In this document: piece after piece, positions 53,763-61,635 of the stretch
Layout of the letters: the number at the start of each line of letters is the position of its first letter
Position numbering within the stretch: the first letter of the stretch is position 1
Assembly (NCBI GenBank): GCA_964406605.1
Contig: CAYOSF010000001.1
Location: forward strand, 62,001-126,000
Direction of reading: 5' to 3'
From: CAYOSF01 sp964406605
GTDB taxonomy: Bacteria; Chloroflexota; Dehalococcoidia; DSTF01; RBG-16-68-14
Length of the DNA stretch: 64,000 nucleotides
The notes under the pieces: model-generated
What the model was told of the DNA's origin: nothing
Database searches by the model: none
What the model saw: only the letters and a program-made list of their open reading frames with translations
Position numbers and translations under genes: made by a program

Positions 53763-55057
53763 CTACGGTGCCCGTCTCCCCACGTACCAGGCCGCGCCGG
53801 CCAGGGCCCGATGGCGCTTGCTACACAAGCGGCTAGCGCGATGTCAGCGACGCCTCCCGCGCCCCCACCGGTGGCGTCCGGGAAGGTTCCGGCGCCGCCG
53901 ACGGCGGGGACAGTGGGTGCGGCAGGTTCGACGCAGTTGATGGTTAGCGACTCCGTCGTGCCTATCCCCTCCGCGTGCACTAGATCCGCATCCTCAGTCA
54001 AGCTCGTCGCCCCCGTTGCCTCAGGACTAGTGATGTTGTGCACCATCGTGACCGTCCCGGAGTCTGCGCAGTTGAAGTCAGTACTGGCGAGCAGTCCGAT
54101 GTACGTCGATGGGTCAGGCGGCAAGGCGACGCAGCCAAACGCCACGAAGGGGCTATCGGGCACATCGTCGTCGGGCCAGTTATGGCTCTGCTCCTCCGGC
54201 AGAATGGCTTGGAGGCCGCACGCTGGCCAGAACCCAGTGTCGACGACGTACTTTGCCTGCACACCGGTGTACAGCAGGACGGCATCGTAACCCCGGTAAT
54301 GAGGGATCTCGCCGAGGCCATTCAGATAGATCCTAAGCGCGAACGTGGTGTTCTGGGACACGAAACACTTGGTGGCCTCCCCGGGCCTGGTACCGCAGTC
54401 GTCGTTGGTGTCCCCATCTGCGTCAATCCCGATTGAGAAGTCAAGGTCGGGGAACGGTGTGGGCGTAACAGTGGGTGTCGGGCAGCCCCCTGGACCGCAG
54501 GGCGTCGGCTGGGCACTAGTGATTTCCAAGTCATAGCTGTTTCCCGGAGACGGCCCAGGATCGTCTTGGTAGAGGATTACCTCCACGGCGTAGGTGCCAG
54601 CACCGGCGGGACCGCAGCACGTGTAGGCTAGCTTCTCATTATCTGTCAACGAGCTGGCTACTGCGACTGGGGCGCCAGCCGGATCGTGAAGCGCGATATC
54701 TATGTTGCCGTCGGCGTGGGAAAAGAACGCCTCCGCCTGCACCGTCTCGCCCTCGGACAGCGGGAAGGCAAAGTAGTCGTAGTCCTGCGAGCAGATGCGC
54801 AGATCGGTCTCGGCGAAACGCAGCGCCACGGGGGACGCAGTTTCCTGGGTGTCATTCTCCTCGAAAGAGTCGTCAGTGCATGACGTCTGATCATGGATAC
54901 CCATGCCTGTCTCGGGGGAGGTTATGCTGTCGTGAGCAGTTGCCGTATCCGTTTCGTGCGTCAGCAACAGGAAACCTGCTAGCATCGCTGTCGTCAGAAC
55001 GGCAAGTAGGATTGGCGTTTGTCGCTGTCGAGCCGCCTTTGGCCATAGTGCGGACAT
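53763..55057 (-). pseudogene. Extracellular protein with C-terminal anchor signal, frameshifted near its end
   Basis: The frame from ATG 55057 reads a signal region (QTPILLAVLTTAMLAGFLLLT), then DSITSPETG, a motif shared with the 50616-52105 repeats. A pre-peptidase C-terminal-like domain follows (DDSFEENDTQETASPVAL, DYFAFPLSEGETVQAEAFF, GTYAVEVILY), then a cohesin-like/beta-rich middle region and the anchor VGGAGTFPDATGG with a helix. As sequenced it runs on out of frame to 53684. One extra base in GGGCCC (53804-53809) would give LAGAAWYVGRRAP and stop at 53763-53765, matching the RCC1 protein's AAWYARRRR end. The shared leader cassette lies upstream. Confidence 0.78.
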
Positions 55058-55164
55058 GCTTGTCCTCCTCTCTGGAACGCCAGGATTGTGTGAGGATAGC
55101 CACCAGGCGCAGCTATGCCATCAGTCGAGACAGATTATACCACCGGTGGGAGAGGATGTCAGCG
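55058..55164 (-). promoter_or_regulatory. Promoter-leader cassette, copy c
   Basis: CTGACA (55157-55162), 17-bp spacer, TATAAT (55134-55139), leader to the ATG at 55057. Nearly identical to copy b from the -35 to about base 55080; the ribosome-binding end has diverged (GAGGAGGAC). Confidence 0.8.
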
Positions 55165-55192
55165 TGCCGCCTAGGCACAAGAGCTTGGGGTG

Positions 55193-55951
55193 CTACTGAT
55201 AGGATTCGGCTGCTTCAGGAGAGGGCCGCGCGTCTGAGGAGAGGTTCTGGGGCGCGACGGCCTCGTCCGCCGCGCGTAGGTAGGGATCGGTGAGGCAGAG
55301 AGCAGCGAAGGGGAGCCAGAGTCCGAGAGCCGCAGAGAAGAGGGCGCCGCCGAAGGCCGGCGTGATAGCAGCAGCGAGGCCCCAGCTCGCGAGCGCCGCC
55401 ATGAGCAGCGGGAGGCCGACCGCCGCCAGGAACACAGGCGTGCCGGCGACCGTGCGCTCTGCCAGATGCGGGCCGAACGCGCGGACGTCTTCCGCCCCCA
55501 GATCGTGGAGAAGGATGAGCTGGATCTCATAGGGGTGGCGGACGGCCCAGTGGACCGCCGCTGCGACTCCCAGCAAGGCCAGCGCCGGGGCGAGGTAGGG
55601 GATCCCTTCACCGCTCAGGAGCAGCGCTCCGCTCAGGGCGACGGCCAGCAGCAGGCCGGGCGGCGCGGCGGCTCGGAGAAGGTCCGGCGCTCTGGCCAGC
55701 ACATTCAGGTAGGCGAGTCCGTGGTCCGGCTCCGCGCCGTTGAGTATGGACGCCGCGACGCGCACGCATGCGGCGTAGGTTGCCAGGTAGAGGAGCACAA
55801 GAGCCGGGATCGTCGCCAGTCCGACGTGCGGCCGCGAGGCGGCGACGACGACGAGGATGGGACCCATGACGACGGCCGGGCAGGCCGCGATCAGGAGGCT
55901 TTCCACCTCCTGGCGGTAGACGACGGCCGCATCTTCCAGAATCTCTCTCAT
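55193..55951 (-). CDS. Hypothetical polytopic membrane protein
   Basis: A 252-aa protein with about six transmembrane segments and a soluble N-terminal helix (MREILEDAAVVYRQEVESLL). The opening resembles DUF6159/YesK-type membrane proteins only vaguely, so no family is assigned. The C-terminal tail is short and hydrophilic. The ATG at 55951 has no strong ribosome binding site. It lies just behind the leader cassette of the surface-protein locus, on the same strand. Confidence 0.6.
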   Translation of the reverse strand: MREILEDAAVVYRQEVESLLIAACPAVVMGPILVVVAASRPHVGLATIPALVLLYLATYAACVRVAASILNGAEPDHGLAYLNVLARAPDLLRAAAPPGLLLAVALSGALLLSGEGIPYLAPALALLGVAAAVHWAVRHPYEIQLILLHDLGAEDVRAFGPHLAERTVAGTPVFLAAVGLPLLMAALASWGLAAAITPAFGGALFSAALGLWLPFAALCLTDPYLRAADEAVAPQNLSSDARPSPEAAESYQ

Positions 55952-56425
55952 CTCACGAAGAACGCCGGCCGGCTGCGGGCGTTTCCTGTGTCACGCGGCC
56001 GGCGGCGAGTTGGTCCGCGGTTGTGCTCGCCCAGCCCCAGGGGGAGGAGTGGGGTCATCGGAGAGCGACTACGACGGGGACTGCGGGCCACCTCCTTCAC
56101 GTCCAATAGAGACGGAACGGTCGAAGCACCAAGGCGTTGCCTCAGCGGCGGGGCGTTCAACAGCCCTACCAGTGGATCATCGGCGCAAGTGCGGACTTCT
56201 GTGGGCGAGCGAGGTCGCGGGTACGGGTGGCTCCGCGACGGACTCGGAGTGCCGCCAAGTGATATGCTTTAGGAGGCCCCTGGGGCCGGCCTCGGGAACT
56301 GGCGCGTGCTCGGGTCGATGCTTGGTTCTCTGCTGGGCGACTCAGCCTGTGCTTGATGGCCTCTGCGACGTCGGCACCGGCCGGAGAGCGAGGCGTGCCC
56401 CGTCTTGGAAGGGAGAGCGTAGCCT
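55952..56425. other. Non-coding stretch with no recognised feature
   Basis: About 470 bp between divergent genes. I see no gene, repeat or convincing promoter pair here; GGGAG about 11 nt before 56426 is the probable ribosome binding site of the next gene. Confidence 0.5.
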
Positions 56426-57424
56426 ATGTTCGACGAGACACGTTGCGATCTCTGCGGCGACTGCCTGGCGCGTTGCGCCTACGTAGAGTACGACCAAGAG
56501 CGGGCGGTCGCCGAGTTCGAGGCCCTCATGGAAGGGCGGGAGGCGGCTATCCTCTCTCGCTGCATCACCTGCTACGCCTGCAACGAGTACTGCCCGCAGG
56601 AAGCCAGGCCGTTCGACCTGATCCTCGAGAGAATGGGGCAGTTCGGCTCGTTTCCCGCTACGCCGGAGATGGTGGCCAGCCAGGAGAACCTCTACGCCGC
56701 AGACTCGCCCGTCAAGATAGGCGAGACCGGCCAGAGGATCCTATCGGCGTGCGTCTTCGCCAGGACTGAAGCCGCGCTGTTCGAGGGGCGTCTCTTTGAG
56801 GGCCTGCCGATGGTGAGGGGCAGGCACTTCTTCTGCTACATCCTCTTCGATCACCTGGGCGCGGGGTCGATCACCCGCGAGCACATCCAGGGATACGTCG
56901 ACAATCTGGCCGCGGCCGGCGCCCAGGAAGTCATCCTCTTCCACGACGATTGCTACAGCGCGCTTGTGGACATCGCGCCGTCGATCGGAGTGGATGTCCC
57001 CTTCCGGCCGGTCCACGTCATGGAGTATCTACGCCAGTATCTGGAGACGCACAGCGACGAGGTACGCCCGCTGAGCCTGCGTGTCGCCTACCAGCGCCCC
57101 TGCGCCTCCCGCCTGTCGCCCGGAAAAGAACCAGCCGTCGATGCGGTGCTCGAGCGCATCGGCGTGGAGCGGGTAGACCGCCGGTACGACCGCGAGGGCG
57201 CGCTGTGCTGCTCGGGGGCCGTCGTCCAGTTCGACGCGGAGCGCGCCCGCGGGATTCGCGCCCGCAACCTGGATGACGCGCAGGCGTGCGGAGCGGAGGC
57301 GATGTGCTACCTCTGCCCGGTCTGCAGAACCATACTGACGCCTGACGCACAGGCGCGCGGGCTGCCCGGGTACCACGTCATCGAGCTAGTGCGCATGTCG
57401 CTTGGCGAATTGCCGAAGCCGTAG
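56426..57424 (+). CDS. HdrD-like iron-sulfur protein (4Fe-4S plus CCG domains)
   Basis: A 332-aa cytoplasmic electron-transfer protein of the heterodisulfide reductase subunit D/GlpC group. The N-terminal ferredoxin-like part has two 4Fe-4S motifs: CDLCGDCLARC (residues 7-17) and CITCYACNEYCP (residues ~46-57). The C-terminal part holds CCG-type residues: HDDCYSA, RPCASRL, ALCCSGAVV, and CYLCPVC. These are the elements that in HdrB/D build noncubane clusters at a disulfide-reducing site, though the spacing is compact here. It precedes the regulator and the DsrMK-like operon on the same strand. Confidence 0.85.
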   Translation: MFDETRCDLCGDCLARCAYVEYDQERAVAEFEALMEGREAAILSRCITCYACNEYCPQEARPFDLILERMGQFGSFPATPEMVASQENLYAADSPVKIGETGQRILSACVFARTEAALFEGRLFEGLPMVRGRHFFCYILFDHLGAGSITREHIQGYVDNLAAAGAQEVILFHDDCYSALVDIAPSIGVDVPFRPVHVMEYLRQYLETHSDEVRPLSLRVAYQRPCASRLSPGKEPAVDAVLERIGVERVDRRYDREGALCCSGAVVQFDAERARGIRARNLDDAQACGAEAMCYLCPVCRTILTPDAQARGLPGYHVIELVRMSLGELPKP

Positions 57425-57553
57425 GCAGGGGCGGCGGCGCGCGTGTCGCCACCCTTCGCCGCGACCCGGAGGCGAACGGCGAGAACGGCACGGCCGGGAT
57501 CTCGGTCGGTCCTCAACACGCGCAGGCCAGTGCAGGGCAGAAGGGAGAGAACC

Positions 57554-57799
57554 GTGAGCATAGAGCATAGCGACAAGGCCGGCCTGTCTTGCGGGTGCCG
57601 GGTTGCGAGCGATGCGGGCACCGGCGGGGCGCCGGCCATCGTCTTCTGCCCTGTCCACGCCGCCGCCCCCAAGCTCCTGGCGGCGTTGGAAGGAATTCTC
57701 CCGTGGCTCGAACGTGGTAGGGAGCGGTTCGACCGGGAGCAAGCCAGGGCCCTGACGCAGGCACTGAAGGCCGTCAGGGAGGCGACGACGCAGCCATAG
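57554..57799 (+). CDS. Small Cys-containing protein of unknown function
   Basis: An 81-aa protein with a short Cys cluster (LSCGCRV, FCPVHAAAP) followed by two helices (KLLAALEGILPWLERG and QARALTQALKAVRE). The CxC...CPxH arrangement could bind zinc. HAAAPKLLAALEGIL resembles a segment of small phage-associated hypothetical proteins, but nothing else here is phage-like. GTG 57554 is used because GGGAGAG sits upstream. Confidence 0.55.
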   Translation: MSIEHSDKAGLSCGCRVASDAGTGGAPAIVFCPVHAAAPKLLAALEGILPWLERGRERFDREQARALTQALKAVREATTQP

Positions 57800-57931
57800 A
57801 CACGACAGGGCCGAAAGCGGGACGATGTCGTATCTGAACTGCCCGATTGACAGACGCCGTCAAGTCCGCGTGACCGGAAGCGTAGGGGGCTCCTCTGCCT
57901 GTGCTGGGGTATAATGGGGCAGGGTTCGATT

Positions 57932-58345
57932 GTGGACGACGTCACATACGCGGTGTACTTCCTTCACGCCCAGGTTCTCAGGACGCTAGGCCAGCCAAGG
58001 CGGCTGATGATCCTGGACCACCTTCACTCCGGTGAGAAGTCGGTCGGTGAATTGGTGGAGCTACTGGGCCTTCCTCAGGCCAACGTCTCGCAACACCTTG
58101 CGGCTCTGCGTGGGCAGGATATCGTCACCACACGGCGTGAGGGGAACACGATCTACTACTCGCTCGTGGACCCGAGGATCGTGCAGGCCTGCGATCTGTT
58201 CCACGAGTTTCTCGCGGACCGCATGAGGGACAACCGGGCCTTGGCGCGAAGCTTCCCTGCCGTTCGCCCACTGCGGGCAACCAGTCCGGCTTCGGCAGAA
58301 GAAGGCGCGGAGTCCGCGGCGGCGGGCAAGCCGGAGAGCGTCTAG
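57932..58345 (+). CDS. ArsR-family transcriptional regulator
   Basis: A 137-aa winged-helix repressor. The HTH is MILDHLHSGEKSVGELVELLGLPQANVSQHLAALRGQDIVTTRREG with the recognition helix ANVSQHLAAL and the wing REGNTIYYSLVD. Only one Cys is present (VQACDLF), so a classical multi-cysteine metal site is unlikely; redox, sulfur or another signal is possible. GTG 57932 is preferred: the ATG at 57914 lies inside a TATAAT box (57910-57915) that is probably its promoter, and AGGG lies 8 nt before the GTG. It lies directly before the operator-bearing DsrMK-like operon and is the obvious candidate regulator. Confidence 0.87.
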   Translation: MDDVTYAVYFLHAQVLRTLGQPRRLMILDHLHSGEKSVGELVELLGLPQANVSQHLAALRGQDIVTTRREGNTIYYSLVDPRIVQACDLFHEFLADRMRDNRALARSFPAVRPLRATSPASAEEGAESAAAGKPESV

Positions 58346-58514
58346 CCCCATCTGACCTTCGATCAGCAAGAGAAGTTGACGGCGGGGGCGGTCTCCGAGC
58401 GGGAGGTGCCGGGTAGCCGGCCCTGATGGTTTGCCGGTGTCTGTCTCGGGGGCGGAATCCCATGCTCGGCGGAGCGCAGTACCGGGTGTTTCACTGCGAG
58501 TACCCTGACGGCGC

Positions 58515-58555
58515 TTGACAACGCGAAGCCCGCACACTATAGTGAAACGAATCAC
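58515..58555 (+). promoter_or_regulatory. Promoter and operator of the DsrMK-like operon
   Basis: TTGACA (58515-58520), exactly 17 bp, TATAGT (58538-58543). GTGAAACGAATCAC (58542-58555) is a 4-6-4 inverted repeat overlapping the -10 and the expected start of transcription, so binding there should repress. The half-sites match the CRP/FNR consensus TGTGA-N6-TCACA. An AT-rich stretch follows to about 58600. Confidence 0.75.
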
Positions 58556-58752
58556 ATGTATTGGACATATCACTATCGATATATACATACACTCACTAAG
58601 CTCTCGCGTGGTGCGGCTCGCTGGGAAGCAGGAGTGGAATCGGCGTGCGAGTTTGATGCGCCCGACGAGTTCCTCTGTGAGGCCTCGAATGGGGCTGGCG
58701 ACGGGCAGTTGGTGAATGTCGGGAACGGGTACCAGCGTAAGGAGGTAGCGCC

Positions 58753-59412
58753 TTGGATGAGTTCGTGAAGGTCCTGGAAAACGAGGTGCAGATTGCGGCC
58801 CTGTCTCTCTTTGCCCTGATGTACGCCGTGCGCCTGCTGTGGCTTCGGTCTCTACGTCAGCCGATGGAGAAGATGGCGCCCAAGGGCTCGGCGCGGCGAG
58901 GGATACTGCTCTCCTTCGGCTCCGTGTTGATGCCGTGGACCATGGAGAGCACACGCAAGAATCTCAGCGTCTACGCGGAGTTCGCACTGTTCCACATCGC
59001 GATAGCCATTGCCATCGGCGCCACGTTCATCCACCCGTACGCGGAGGGGGTGCTGACGGACCCGGTGGTGTACACGTTCAGCGGCTTCCTGGCGGCCGGG
59101 ACCGTGGTCGGAGCCCTCCGTCTAGTGCGGAGAGTGACCAAGCCGGCGATGCGCGCGATCAATACGCCGGATGACTACTTCACCGTCAGCGTCATCACCA
59201 TCTACTTGCCGGTTGCCATCTGGGCGCTGATCTCCAACAGCAACTGGGGGCTCATCGCCTATTTCGGCCTCACCACGTTCCTCCTAGTCTACGTTCCGTG
59301 GAGCAAGATCTCCCACTACCTGTACATGCCCTTCACCCGTTTCTACCACGGGTTCGTGTTCGGCCGGCGCGGCGTGACGGTGCCGCACCTGCGCTCAGTG
59401 CTGGAGGTATAG
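58753..59412 (+). CDS. NarI/DsrM-like membrane cytochrome b subunit
   Basis: A 219-aa integral membrane protein with five hydrophobic segments. Histidines suited to heme b binding occur at LFHIAIAIAIGATFIHPY and in SKISHYLYMPFTRFYHG near the end, the pattern of NarI/DsrM/HdrE quinone-linked cytochromes. The C-terminal VTVPHLRSVLEV is cytoplasmic. It is expected to exchange electrons between menaquinone and the iron-sulfur subunit that follows after 3 bp. The TTG at 58753 is used because GTAAGGAGGTAG sits 7 nt upstream and no in-frame ATG is present. Confidence 0.82.
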   Translation: MDEFVKVLENEVQIAALSLFALMYAVRLLWLRSLRQPMEKMAPKGSARRGILLSFGSVLMPWTMESTRKNLSVYAEFALFHIAIAIAIGATFIHPYAEGVLTDPVVYTFSGFLAAGTVVGALRLVRRVTKPAMRAINTPDDYFTVSVITIYLPVAIWALISNSNWGLIAYFGLTTFLLVYVPWSKISHYLYMPFTRFYHGFVFGRRGVTVPHLRSVLEV

Positions 59413-59415
59413 CTG

Positions 59416-61149
59416 ATGGCTACGGAGACAGCGATTTCCAAGACGGACGGCGACGCCGGCAAGGCGGCCGCCAAAGCAGAGGTCCGCAAGACAGAGGGCG
59501 ATGCCGGCAAGGCGGCGATGGACCTGCTATCGTCGAAGCTCACGCGCCAGTTCGCGGTCAATATGGCCGCCTGCGTGCACTGCGGTCTGTGCTTTGACTC
59601 CTGTCACTACTACCTGAGCATCGGGGATCCAAAGATGACCCCGGCCTACAAGGCAGAACAGATTCGCTCGCTGTACAAGAGGAAGTTCGACTGGATGGGC
59701 AAGATCTTCCCCTGGTGGGTGCACGCCAAGGAGCCGACCGAGGAGCAACTCGCCAGCCTCTACGATGCCGCGTTCGGTTCCTGCACCATGTGCCGTCGAT
59801 GCAACTTCAGTTGCCCCATGGGACTGGACATGGGGCTCATGATGCGCACGGCACGCACGATACTGACCGCCCAGGGACGGGTCCCGCCGGGCCTGCAGGA
59901 GACGGTGGACATCCACCTCAAGACCGGGAACAACATGGGGATCAGCAAGGAGGACTTCCTGGAGACGGTCGAGTGGATGGAGGAGGAGGTCCAGAGCGCG
60001 GTCGGCGACCCCGACTTCAAGATCCCCGTCGACAAGCCCGGCGTCAAGAAGATGATGTGCTTCAACCCCAGGGAGGTGAAGTACTACCCGCTGCTGTTCC
60101 TGGCGCAGTACAAGACGGCCTACGCCGCGGGCGACGAGTGGGGGATCTGCAGCGACGCCTGGGACGCGACGAACTACGCTCTCTTCAACGGCGATGACGC
60201 AGCCGCCAAGCAGATCACGTCGCACCTTGTGGACAACGCCGCCAGGCTGGGCGCCGAGACGCTGGTCCTGACTGAGTGCGGGCACGGCTACAGGGTGAAC
60301 CGCTGGGAGGCGCAAGGGTGGTACGGTAAGCCGCTTCCTGTGGAGATGGTCAGCTACAACGAGATCACTGCCGACTATCTCAAACACGGGCGCATCAAGC
60401 TCGATCCCACCAAGAACCCGGAGCCCGTGACGTATCACGACCCGTGCAACCAGGCTCGCAGCGGGGGGATCGAAGAGGAGCCGCGCTACTTGCTGCGCCA
60501 GGCCGTGATGGACTTCCGGGAGATGGTGCCGCATGGAGTCGAGAACTTCTGCTGTGGAGGCGGCGGCGGGGCGTTGACGATGACGGAATTCCGCGACCGG
60601 CGCCTGGCGGCGGGCAAGGTCAAGGCGGAGCAGATACGGGCCACCGGCGCCAAGATCGTGGTCACCTCCTGCCACAACTGCATCGACCAGATCGCGGAGT
60701 TGAGCCGCCACTACGATCTGGGCGTCAAAGTGCAGAACGTGTGCGAATTAGTGGCGAATGCTCTGGTCATCGAACGGAAGGAGGCGATCCCCGGCGCTGT
60801 CGTCGGGGAACAGCCGGTGGAGCTCGATGGCAAGGGCTACATGGTGGATCCTTCGATCTGGACCCGCGAAGCGGCACAGTTCGTTGCCAGGAATCAGGGA
60901 TTCGGCCAGGCGCTGGACCAGCTCAGCAACGACCACTGGGCCGTGCTCTACTTCATTCGGTCGCAGCACGACCGAACCGGTTCCGCGCCGGGCCGCGAGG
61001 AGGTCTGCGACGGCCTTGGCTTCACCAAGAAGCAGTTCTATGGACTCTTCCCGGGTACGTACAGGACGGCGCTACGCATAGCCGGGATGCCGAGTTCGGA
61101 GGACACCGGCGAGCCGGAGCTGCAGCCGGAGAAGGCGCCGGCGCACTAG
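59416..61149 (+). CDS. DsrK/HdrD-like iron-sulfur protein fused to a DsrC/TusE-like domain
   Basis: A 577-aa protein. Residues 1-35 contain a short repeat (KTDGDAGKAAAKAE, KTEGDAGKAA). Two 4Fe-4S motifs follow: CVHCGLCFDSC (residue ~53) and CTMCRRCNFSCP (~123). Residues ~215-450 carry HdrD-type cysteine-rich domains, clearest as HDPCNQARS, NFCCGGGGGALT and TSCHNCIDQ, the catalytic noncubane cluster site. Residues ~470-562 match DsrC/TusE: GYMVDPSIWTREAAQFVA, LSNDHWAVLYFIRSQHD, APGREEVCDGLGF, YGLFPGTYRTALRIAGMP. The conserved DsrC cysteines are absent (RTALRIAG; no C-terminal Cys). In sulfate reducers DsrMKJOP reduces a separate DsrC trisulfide; here the partner is on the same chain. Confidence 0.88.
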   Translation: MATETAISKTDGDAGKAAAKAEVRKTEGDAGKAAMDLLSSKLTRQFAVNMAACVHCGLCFDSCHYYLSIGDPKMTPAYKAEQIRSLYKRKFDWMGKIFPWWVHAKEPTEEQLASLYDAAFGSCTMCRRCNFSCPMGLDMGLMMRTARTILTAQGRVPPGLQETVDIHLKTGNNMGISKEDFLETVEWMEEEVQSAVGDPDFKIPVDKPGVKKMMCFNPREVKYYPLLFLAQYKTAYAAGDEWGICSDAWDATNYALFNGDDAAAKQITSHLVDNAARLGAETLVLTECGHGYRVNRWEAQGWYGKPLPVEMVSYNEITADYLKHGRIKLDPTKNPEPVTYHDPCNQARSGGIEEEPRYLLRQAVMDFREMVPHGVENFCCGGGGGALTMTEFRDRRLAAGKVKAEQIRATGAKIVVTSCHNCIDQIAELSRHYDLGVKVQNVCELVANALVIERKEAIPGAVVGEQPVELDGKGYMVDPSIWTREAAQFVARNQGFGQALDQLSNDHWAVLYFIRSQHDRTGSAPGREEVCDGLGFTKKQFYGLFPGTYRTALRIAGMPSSEDTGEPELQPEKAPAH

Positions 61150-61201
61150 ACGGACCGAGCCGATTGCGCTCCGCGTTACATCCGCGGAGCGTGGGTTTCA
61201 C

Positions 61202-61240
61202 GAGGGAAGCACCTCATAGAGGTGCTTCCCTCTTCTTCGT
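61202..61240 (+). terminator. Rho-independent-like terminator after the DsrK-DsrC gene
   Basis: 13-bp stem (61202-61214 with 61220-61232), 5-nt loop, then TTCTTCGTGT. A second hairpin (61167-61175 with 61183-61191) precedes it. Confidence 0.75.
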
Positions 61241-61355
61241 GTGATCGATCCCAACATCCTAGTACGTGCGTGGCGGGCGGCGTGCCGACCCCGCATGGGC
61301 CAACGCCGACACGCTCCTCGGCACTGCATCTGCCGCCCCGGAACCTCACTGGGCA

Positions 61356-61396
61356 TTGACCGCAGCATAGCGACGAGGTATAGTGAAATTAGTCAC
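61356..61396 (+). promoter_or_regulatory. Promoter and operator of the second DsrK-like gene
   Basis: TTGACC (61356-61361), 17 bp, TATAGT (61379-61384), with GTGAAATTAGTCAC (61383-61396) in exactly the same place as in the 58515 promoter; both continue as ACAT then AT-rich DNA. The 486-bp gap between genes otherwise holds only the terminators. Confidence 0.75.
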
Positions 61397-61635
61397 ATAT
61401 AAGCTATATAGCGGCATATGCATATAGATCCCGTCGTTGGATGGTCCCGAACGGGTACCTCAGACGGGGCGGCAGCAGATTCCGGGTCCAGGTCCGGCGC
61501 GGGGGGAACATTGATTCGACGACTTCGCTCTGGCTAGACAGTCTCGTCGAGGTCGCATAGGTAGCCGGCTCAAGAGCGTTAGTCACCCTGGCGGATACCA
61601 TTCCGCACGGGCCGCCTGGAAACTGAGGAGGAGGA

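Noticed and set aside
58515..58600. CRISPR or origin-like AT-rich repeat
   Set aside because: Only one short inverted repeat; it fits a promoter/operator better. No CRISPR array was seen anywhere in the window.
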